Part shown: positions 1-3,785 of the stretch, piece by piece
Position numbering within the stretch: the first letter of the stretch is position 1
How the letters are laid out: each line of letters starts with the position of its first letter
From: Candidatus Iainarchaeum sp.
GTDB lineage: Archaea; Micrarchaeota; Micrarchaeia; Anstonellales; Bilamarchaeaceae
Direction: 5' to 3'
Assembly (NCBI GenBank): GCA_028714395.1
Contig: JAQTMJ010000033.1
Span: forward strand, 1-7,722
DNA: 7,722 nt
Made by a program: the position numbers and the translations under genes
Notes under the pieces: model-generated
Seen by the model: only the letters and a program-made list of their open reading frames with translations
Told to the model about the DNA's origin: nothing
Database searches by the model: none

Positions 1-1068
1 CCTGTTTCCCCCATCCATAATCCTGCTTATGAAAGTCCTGGGCGTGGTATCAAGAATCGCTGCCACCATCCCGAAGATGGCGAAGAACACCAGAAATAAG
101 TAATCTGTCGAGACTGCGAACCCAAGCACGGTCAGCGCGAAGAGCGCATAGCCCAGCGCCATCACCTTCCTCCCCCCGAGTCTGTCCGTGAGCAGCCCGG
201 CCGGAATCGCGGCCAGCGCGTAGCTTATGTTGTATATAGTATATCCGAAAAGCGTAACCAGCACGTTGCCCGTTATGTCCTGGGCCTTCAGTATGAAGAA
301 CGCGTTGCTGAACTGCGCCACTGCGAACAGCGCCCCCACAGCCACCATGCTCCTGTATCCTGGGTTCGCGAAAGCGTCCCTCAATATCGTTTTCCCGTCG
401 CCCATTTTCCTGCTCCGTACATCCTTCACAAACCGTGACAGCACCACTACGCCGAGTACCGCGGGAATGACCGCGAGCAGCATCACGCTCCTATAGGTTT
501 CAGCTTCGCCGAGCCTGGGGAGCAGGAGCGCTATCGCCCCGGCCGCAGCGAGCGGCCCGACTATGGCCCCGAATGCATCCATCATCTTCCTGTAGCCGAA
601 CGCCCTGCCCAGGTTTTCCTTCTTCTCGCTGTAGCCCATTATCACGTCCCTGGGCACGTCCCTCAGCCCCTTGCCGAACCGCTCCACCATGCGCAGCCCG
701 AGCACGTGCTGCCACGCAGTGGCGAGCACGAAAAACAGCTTCATGAAGGCCGAGATGAAATAGCCCGAGGTGCTCAGGGCCTTGCGCTTCCCGAACCTGT
801 CGGTCACGTAGCCCGACACCGCGGACATGAGCGCCACCACGACTTCGGAAGCGCCCTCAATCAGCCCTATGACCACCGCGTCCGCCTTGAGCACCTGGAG
901 CAGGAACAGCGGCATGATGGGGTCTATCATCTCGCTGCTCACTTCCACCAGGAAGCTGGTGACGCCGAAGACCAGGGTGTTCCTGCTGAGCCCGTCGAGA
1001 GGCCGTTTCCAGGACCATCCTGTCGCGCGGTTTACGCGAAAAGGATTCTGGTCTGCCAAAAATCCCAT
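1..1068 (-). CDS. Major facilitator superfamily transporter, N-terminal 356 residues (3' end outside window)
   Basis: This is a multi-helix membrane protein of the major facilitator superfamily, which moves small solutes or drugs across the cytoplasmic membrane by secondary transport. The substrate cannot be told. The frame is open from ATG at 1068 to base 1. The MFS loop motif A occurs in both halves, as GYVTDRFGKRK at residues 86-96 and GLLTDRLGGRK at 291-301, which shows the usual internal duplication. A GKGLRDVPRD stretch at 132-141 is a familiar signature in one group of prokaryotic MFS proteins. Hydrophobic segments lie around 33-60, 66-88, 101-124, 164-184, 194-211, 240-260, 268-292 and 303-340. 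The C-terminal helices lie beyond the window. The ATG at 1068 is favoured because a TATA-like element is centred 27 nt upstream, implying a leaderless message. The gene is divergent from the dephospho-CoA kinase. The family call is firm; the substrate is unknown. Confidence 0.92.
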   Translation of the reverse strand, partial: MGFLADQNPFRVNRATGWSWKRPLDGLSRNTLVFGVTSFLVEVSSEMIDPIMPLFLLQVLKADAVVIGLIEGASEVVVALMSAVSGYVTDRFGKRKALSTSGYFISAFMKLFFVLATAWQHVLGLRMVERFGKGLRDVPRDVIMGYSEKKENLGRAFGYRKMMDAFGAIVGPLAAAGAIALLLPRLGEAETYRSVMLLAVIPAVLGVVVLSRFVKDVRSRKMGDGKTILRDAFANPGYRSMVAVGALFAVAQFSNAFFILKAQDITGNVLVTLFGYTIYNISYALAAIPAGLLTDRLGGRKVMALGYALFALTVLGFAVSTDYLFLVFFAIFGMVAAILDTTPRTFISRIMDGGNR

Positions 1069-1090
1069 AGGTTCTGTTTTCCGCGAAAGG

Positions 1091-1100
1091 AGTATAAACC
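1091..1100. promoter_or_regulatory. Shared two-way TATA element between MFS and dephospho-CoA kinase genes
   Basis: The sequence AGTATAAACC reads as GTATAAAC on the plus strand and GTTTATAC on the minus strand. Its centre, near 1095, is about 27 nt from the ATG at 1122 (plus) and about 27 nt from the ATG at 1068 (minus). Archaeal transcription usually starts roughly 25 nt past the TATA box, so both messages would begin at or next to their start codons. No Shine-Dalgarno site stands before either ATG, which agrees with leaderless translation. That one element serves both directions is an inference from spacing. Confidence 0.55.
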
Positions 1101-1121
1101 TATTCGGATGTTAGTAGGCTG

Positions 1122-1613
1122 ATGATAGTGCCTGAAAGCGTGCGGACGGAACTCAGGGAGCCGCTGGGCAGCCTGATGGATTTCCAATCCTTCATTTCCA
1201 GCTACGGAAAAAGGAAAATAGTTGCCGTGGGGGACGCGGTGGTGCTCGCGCTTCTGCGGGCAAAAATAGAGTCTTTCGTTTCCGTATTTGATTTCTCCAC
1301 GAGAAGGAATCCAATTCCGGAAAAGGAAAGAAGCGAATTGGCCGCGAAATACCCGGAGCCGCTCGTTTGCGAAAACCCCGCGGGCACAATAGCAGAAGCG
1401 CTGGAGCAAAGCGCGAAGCTCGTGCTCAAGACCGGTGGCGCCCTGCGCATAGTGGGCGAAGAGGACCTGGCTGCGCTGGTTTTCATGCGCCTCTGCCCCG
1501 ACGCTTTAATAATAGTTTACGGCCAGCCGGAAAAGGGAGTGGTTGCAATAGAGTGCAATGAAGCGTCAAGAAGAAAAGCGGAAAATTTTTTCAGGAAAAT
1601 CAGGAAAGGCTAG
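1122..1613 (+). CDS. GTP-dependent dephospho-CoA kinase (DUF359 family)
   Basis: This enzyme catalyses the last step of coenzyme A synthesis in archaea, phosphorylating the 3'-hydroxyl of dephospho-CoA with GTP. It is unrelated to bacterial CoaE. The 163-residue length fits the family. Conserved blocks are visible in order: VGDAV at 36-40, the DFSTRR segment at 57-62, ENPAGTI at 84-90, GEEDLAAL at 112-119 and VYGQPEKGVV at 132-141. The acidic residues D38, D57, E113, E114 and D115 are the candidates for metal and nucleotide binding by analogy with the characterised Thermococcus enzyme. No signal peptide or membrane helix is present, so it acts in the cytoplasm. The ATG at 1122 is chosen because a TATA-like element lies 27 nt upstream. 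Its TAG stop overlaps that of the convergent membrane-protein gene. The call rests on several blocks matching together and is strong. Confidence 0.9.
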   Translation: MIVPESVRTELREPLGSLMDFQSFISSYGKRKIVAVGDAVVLALLRAKIESFVSVFDFSTRRNPIPEKERSELAAKYPEPLVCENPAGTIAEALEQSAKLVLKTGGALRIVGEEDLAALVFMRLCPDALIIVYGQPEKGVVAIECNEASRRKAENFFRKIRKG

Positions 1614-1801
1614 TCGCTGCTCCCCCCGCCCTTGCCCATGAAGAACAGGAGCAGGAATGCGATTACCACGGTTATGAGCCCCACGCCCACGCTTATGGTC
1701 CAGTCATCATCAACGCGGATGCTGCTCCACATGTAATAAACCGCATAGCCCGCTATGGCGGCGGCTATGAACCTGAGCGCGTTCAGAAGCTTCTTGGGCA
1801 T
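1610..1801 (-). CDS. Small two-helix membrane protein, function unknown
   Basis: This 63-residue protein has two predicted membrane helices at about residues 9-26 and 36-56. They are joined by a short acidic turn containing DDDW (residues 31-34). The N-terminus is basic (MPKKLLNALR) and the C-terminal tail is GKGGGSSD. The positive-inside rule suggests both ends face the cytoplasm. The gene starts 2 bp after the PRC-barrel gene stops, so the two are almost certainly co-transcribed and perhaps translationally coupled. No good Shine-Dalgarno site is seen close to the ATG. The TAG stop overlaps the stop of the convergent kinase gene by 4 bp. I do not recognise the family. A membrane partner for the PRC-barrel protein is a reasonable inference from the gene pairing alone. 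Confidence 0.75.
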   Translation of the reverse strand: MPKKLLNALRFIAAAIAGYAVYYMWSSIRVDDDWTISVGVGLITVVIAFLLLFFMGKGGGSSD

Positions 1802-1803
1802 GG

Positions 1804-2049
1804 CTATTCGCCCGATGTCACCTTCGCAACCACTATCACGTCCTCCACTGATTTGACGTTCTTGTACATCACGCTCTTCTCCCTGAGCACCCTCTTTGCC
1901 TCTTCCTTGGAAGAGGGGAGCGGCTCTAGGAGCACGCGCACAACCTCGCCGGTTTCGGTATCGAGGATGAAATCCTGGGCATTGCCTATGAACTTCCCGC
2001 TGTCGCTGAAGATATCCATTCCGTACATCCTTGAGAGTTTCGTGGTCAT
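1804..2049 (-). CDS. PRC-barrel domain protein
   Basis: This is a small soluble beta-barrel protein of the PRC-barrel family, 81 residues from the start chosen here. The hallmark stretch runs through MYGMDIFSDSGKFIGNAQ (residues 8-25), then DFILDTETGEVVRVLLEP (26-43) and the REKSVMYKNVKSVEDV segment near 57-71. That pattern, a strand-glycine turn followed by DxxxDxxTGEV, is typical of archaeal stand-alone PRC proteins. Some proteins of this type, the haloarchaeal CdpB proteins, take part in FtsZ-based cell division; whether this one does is inference only. The ATG at 2049 is preferred because GGTGATC lies just upstream and residue 1 then falls close to the domain. An in-frame ATG at 2070 would add seven residues (MIVTGDH). 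The gene is the first of a two-gene unit with the small membrane protein. Confidence 0.85.
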   Translation of the reverse strand: MTTKLSRMYGMDIFSDSGKFIGNAQDFILDTETGEVVRVLLEPLPSSKEEAKRVLREKSVMYKNVKSVEDVIVVAKVTSGE

Positions 2050-2051
2050 AT

Positions 2052-2058
2052 GATCACC
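2052..2058 (-). promoter_or_regulatory. Shine-Dalgarno site of the PRC-barrel gene
   Basis: On the minus strand GGTGATC stands just before the ATG at 2049 (four bases lie between GGTGA and ATG). It is an exact complement of the GATCACC segment typical of the archaeal 16S rRNA 3' end. It decides in favour of the ATG at 2049 over the in-frame ATG at 2070, although the latter also has a GGTGA motif at the same spacing. Confidence 0.65.
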
Positions 2059-2096
2059 TGTTACTATCATCGCCTCACCTTGTATAGAAGGTTTAG

Positions 2097-2104
2097 TTTT
2101 AAAA
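2097..2104 (-). promoter_or_regulatory. TATA box for the PRC-barrel / membrane protein unit
   Basis: The minus strand reads CTTTTAAAAC here, an AT-rich core with a purine-containing upstream flank. About 26 nt downstream gives a start of transcription near 2075. The leader would be about 25 nt and would carry the GGTGATC ribosome site used at 2049. This supports 2049 as the real start, because little room would remain for the ribosome site of the upstream ATG. Confidence 0.45.
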
Positions 2105-2148
2105 GCTTAATCCTGTCCGGCCTTCGGCTGCCCGCCATGGTGCATCAC

Positions 2149-2224
2149 TGAACCTCCACGGGTTAATCCTGCGGACTTCGTCCGCAATCCCTTCAGCATG
2201 GCTGAAGGAGCCCGTGGAGGTTCA
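2149..2224. repeat. Nested palindrome able to fold as a three-way junction
   Basis: A perfect 14-bp inverted repeat, TGAACCTCCACGGG at 2149-2162 and its complement at 2211-2224, encloses two further perfect hairpins. These are GCGGAC-TTC-GTCCGC at 2171-2185, and an 8-bp stem with CTTCAGC and GCTGAAG arms around ATG at 2190-2208. In total 56 of the 76 bases can pair. As RNA of either strand or as extruded DNA it would form a Y-shape with single-stranded joints TTAATCCT, AATC and AG on the plus strand. The right end coincides with the TGA stop of the Lrp/AsnC gene. It could be that gene's 3' end structure or terminator, a dispersed palindromic element, a small RNA, or a leader structure for the PRC gene. 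The pairing is seen directly; the role is unknown. Confidence 0.85.
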
Positions 2225-2671
2225 CAGCTCGAATTTCCCGTTGTTCCCGAACTGCTCCAGGGCTATCTTCGTATTCAGCCTCTGCACCCCGGGAATCACC
2301 GCAATCTCGCCGGTTATGGCATTGAGCATGTCCACGTCCCTGCAAACCACGACCACGATTCCATCATATTCGCCGGTGGTCCCGTAGGCGTAGTGCACGA
2401 AGCCGTGCTTCCCCACGCTCTTCATCACCTTGTGCGGGTCGCCCTGCACATCCACCTGTATGATTGCTATTATGCCATAGCCCAGCTTCTTGTAATTCAC
2501 CACGGGCGCATAGCGCTCTATGGCCCCGCCCTTTTCCATCCGCTTCATGCGCTCTATCACCGTGTTGGGATGCATGCGCATCCGCTTCGCTATCTCGCGG
2601 TATGACAGCCTGGCGTTCTCGTCCAATATCCGTAAAATCCCCACATCCTTTTCGTCGTATTCGATTGCCAT
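2222..2671 (-). CDS. Lrp/AsnC family transcriptional regulator
   Basis: This DNA-binding regulator is 149 residues, the normal length for the feast/famine family. These proteins sense small ligands, often amino acids, and form dimers or larger rings. The N-terminal winged helix-turn-helix covers about residues 5-55, with LSYREIAKRM at 22-31 and the recognition helix region HPNTVIERMKRMEKGG at 34-49. The C-terminal ligand-binding (RAM) domain covers about 64-140, with GYGIIAIIQVDVQGD at 64-78, TTGEYDGIVVVVC at 98-110 and the PGVQRLNT segment at 127-134. The ATG at 2671 is chosen because it starts just before the domain and a TATA element lies about 27 nt upstream; a longer open frame exists but would run through that promoter. 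The gene is divergent from the 88-residue protein gene, and inverted repeats in between could be its operators. Its stop codon lies inside the nested palindrome. Confidence 0.93.
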   Translation of the reverse strand: MAIEYDEKDVGILRILDENARLSYREIAKRMRMHPNTVIERMKRMEKGGAIERYAPVVNYKKLGYGIIAIIQVDVQGDPHKVMKSVGKHGFVHYAYGTTGEYDGIVVVVCRDVDMLNAITGEIAVIPGVQRLNTKIALEQFGNNGKFEL

Positions 2672-2690
2672 ATTTGCATATATGTATACT

Positions 2691-2702
2691 AAAATTTTAA
2701 AA
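2691..2702 (-). promoter_or_regulatory. TATA box of the Lrp/AsnC gene
   Basis: The minus strand carries TTTTAAAATTTT here. The TTTTAAAA part is centred about 27 nt before the ATG at 2671, and no Shine-Dalgarno site precedes that ATG, so a leaderless message is expected. Confidence 0.5.
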
Positions 2703-2724
2703 TGTTGTACATTTACACACAACA
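2703..2724. promoter_or_regulatory. Inverted repeat next to the Lrp/AsnC promoter, possible operator
   Basis: TGTTGT at 2703-2708 and ACAACA at 2719-2724 form a perfect 6-bp inverted repeat with a 10-bp spacer. It directly abuts the TATA box of the Lrp/AsnC gene on its upstream side. Lrp-family proteins often bind imperfect palindromes near their own promoters, so autoregulation is plausible. The repeat is short and could occur by chance in AT-rich DNA. Confidence 0.3.
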
Positions 2725-2733
2725 AAGTGGAAA

Positions 2734-2743
2734 AAATATATAT
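2734..2743 (+). promoter_or_regulatory. TATA box of the 88-residue protein gene
   Basis: AAATATATAT is the strongest TATA-like stretch in the gap. It places transcription start near 2764 and gives a leader of about 26 nt that contains the GAGGTG ribosome site. A second candidate, GATTATAAAG near 2755-2764, would start transcription near 2786, at or past that ribosome site, so it is less favoured. Confidence 0.45.
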
Positions 2744-2772
2744 TATACCCATTTGATTATAAAGTGGGTATA
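2744..2772. promoter_or_regulatory. Operator-like inverted repeat TATACCCA-N13-TGGGTATA
   Basis: A perfect 8-bp inverted repeat with a 13-bp spacer, at 2744-2751 and 2765-2772. It lies immediately downstream of the preferred TATA box and covers the predicted transcription start of the 2790 gene, where a bound protein would block transcription. The divergently encoded Lrp/AsnC regulator is the obvious candidate binder. The repeat is seen directly; the regulator is inferred. Confidence 0.5.
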
Positions 2773-2778
2773 CAATCC

Positions 2779-2784
2779 GAGGTG
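2779..2784 (+). promoter_or_regulatory. Shine-Dalgarno site deciding a GTG start
   Basis: GAGGTG is followed by five bases and then GTG at 2790. This well-spaced site favours the GTG start over the internal ATG codons at residues 10 and 14, which have no comparable site before them. Confidence 0.55.
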
Positions 2785-2789
2785 GGCAC

Positions 2790-3056
2790 GTGCAGACCAA
2801 CAACGAAGCCGCTGGAATGATAGAGGAGATGGGCAGCGCTGTCAGGAGCAGGATGTTCGGCACTGCCGGATTGAACCGCATAATCGAGCTCAGCATCGCG
2901 CTGCGGGACAGGCATCTGACCCGGCTCGGGGAAGAGGAAAAGCGGCAGGTGCTCTCAATACTGCGCGTTGCCAAGGTGCATGCGCTTTCCCACGACGCCG
3001 CCTATTCCTATCTGGAGCACCTCCAGCTGCTCGAGAAGGACATCAGCAGCGGCTAG
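2790..3056 (+). CDS. Small helical protein, function unknown
   Basis: This 88-residue soluble protein starts at GTG, supported by GAGGTG five bases upstream. It looks wholly alpha-helical: helices are likely at about residues 6-22, 27-43, 47-64 and 66-84, rich in Leu, Ile, Glu and Arg, with no membrane segment or cysteine. I do not recognise the family. The gene is divergent from the Lrp/AsnC regulator and has an inverted repeat over its predicted transcription start, so it may be a target of that regulator. It does not resemble a transporter or an amino-acid enzyme, the common Lrp targets. Its TAG stop overlaps the stop of the convergent transglutaminase-like gene by 4 bp. A clean start signal, a dedicated promoter region and the exact stop overlap argue that it is a real gene. 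Confidence 0.7.
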   Translation: MQTNNEAAGMIEEMGSAVRSRMFGTAGLNRIIELSIALRDRHLTRLGEEEKRQVLSILRVAKVHALSHDAAYSYLEHLQLLEKDISSG

Positions 3057-3604
3057 TCCCCGTAGGTCTCGAAGTAGAAATCCGAGAAAGCATAGGCCAG
3101 CGGATCTTCCGCAAAAGCTTTCTGCACATCCTCCCCTGAGAGCAGCGAGCCGCTTTCCGGGTTTATCATGTGCTGCTCCCCCCTCCACTCGTAGCCCACG
3201 TAGATTTTCCTGCTTTTCGTGATGAGTACTTTGGCCGTGGGGGAGCCGAAGGAGCGCAGCAGCGAGGCGAGCAGCAGCGCCTGGTCCGTCGCGTCGCCTG
3301 CCTTGAGTTTGTCCATGGTCTCGAAATCTATCCAGAAGCTCACGGGCGGCTCCACGTTCTCTATGCCCTTTATGTAGTTTATGCAGTTGCGCACCGCCCT
3401 CTCGAAATCCCGCTCGTACTCGTAGGGCTTCAAATCCTCCGAAAGGCGTTCATTCAGCTTCCTTATGAATTCGTTGTACGGGGATATCCTCTCCCTCAGC
3501 TCGGAGACGCTCTTGTGCTCGTTCTGCTCTATCAGTTCCTTGTAGCGCGATATTATCAATTCGTAAATCTTCATTTTGGCTTCGCTTCCAGGGCCGTTTT
3601 CCAT
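3053..3604 (-). CDS. Transglutaminase-like fold protein, catalytic residues apparently lost
   Basis: This 183-residue protein has a helical N-terminal part (about residues 8-80) and a C-terminal region matching the core of transglutaminase-like (papain-fold) proteins. The segment AGDATDQALLLASLLRSFG at 102-120 aligns with the usual GDCxDxALLLAALLRxLG helix, but the nucleophile cysteine is replaced by Ala105. The following strands, KIYVGYEWRGEQHMINPESG at 133-152, match the usual HAW...LDP region, with Lys133 in place of histidine and Asn148 in place of aspartate by my alignment. It is therefore probably not a protease or transglutaminase but a binding or scaffold protein. There is no signal peptide, so it is likely cytoplasmic. 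The ATG at 3604 is chosen from a TATA-like GTTTAAG centred 29 nt upstream; ATG at 3574 is an alternative, and the ATG at 3688 lies upstream of that promoter. The fold is fairly secure; the role is not known. Confidence 0.75.
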   Translation of the reverse strand: MENGPGSEAKMKIYELIISRYKELIEQNEHKSVSELRERISPYNEFIRKLNERLSEDLKPYEYERDFERAVRNCINYIKGIENVEPPVSFWIDFETMDKLKAGDATDQALLLASLLRSFGSPTAKVLITKSRKIYVGYEWRGEQHMINPESGSLLSGEDVQKAFAEDPLAYAFSDFYFETYGD

Positions 3605-3629
3605 GTATTCCACGTTCTCAGAGACACTT

Positions 3630-3636
3630 CTTAAAC
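3630..3636 (-). promoter_or_regulatory. TATA-like element of the transglutaminase-like gene
   Basis: The minus strand reads AAATGTTTAAG in this stretch. It is centred about 29 nt before the ATG at 3604, consistent with a leaderless or near-leaderless message, and it is the main reason for choosing that start. Confidence 0.35.
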
Positions 3637-3674
3637 ATTTCCCTTCATAGAAAATAACGGAAATGATTGCACTG

Positions 3675-3708
3675 CTCCGCCTTTTCACCCAAGGATGGCA
3701 GGGCGGAG
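3675..3708. repeat. Inverted repeat CTCCGCC-N20-GGCGGAG in a divergent gap
   Basis: A perfect 7-bp inverted repeat at 3675-3681 and 3702-3708, in the 181-bp gap between the divergent transglutaminase-like and ribonuclease genes. The same gap has a perfect 10-bp palindrome CGCCGCGGCG at 3733-3742. Either could be a regulator site or chance in GC-rich DNA. No RNA gene is visible in this gap. Confidence 0.3.
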
Positions 3709-3785
3709 TCCAAAAATGGGCCTAAAATTCCGCGCCGCGGCGTTTTCGGTCCAACTGCAGGCATGTGCAGAGGTCAGTTTGAGGC

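Noticed and set aside
500..1122. Open frames on both strands overlapping the MFS gene, including a 138-residue plus-strand frame
   Set aside because: They are Arg/His/Gly/Gln-rich, as is usual for shadow frames in GC-rich DNA, and lie wholly or mostly over a well-supported transporter.
1586..1591. T6 run as a terminator of the kinase gene
   Set aside because: It lies inside the coding region about 22 bases before the stop codon, so ending transcription there would cut the gene short. It encodes the normal Phe-Phe pair.
2149..2224. tRNA gene in the cloverleaf-like palindrome
   Set aside because: It has only two arms inside the outer stem, no GGTTCGAATCC-like T arm and no 7-base anticodon loop. 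No tRNA was seen elsewhere in the window.
2672..2974. Upstream extension of the Lrp/AsnC frame, giving a 250-residue protein
   Set aside because: The extra 101 residues have no domain, run through the promoter region and overlap the divergent gene. The family length fits the start at 2671.
3170..3634. Plus-strand 154-residue frame opposite the transglutaminase-like gene
   Set aside because: It is an antisense shadow with no start signal. The minus-strand frame carries a recognisable fold.
3605..3688. Longer start of the transglutaminase-like gene at 3688
   Set aside because: It would cross the TATA-like element at 3630-3636 and adds 28 residues with no family resemblance. The ATG at 3604 sits at the expected distance from that element.
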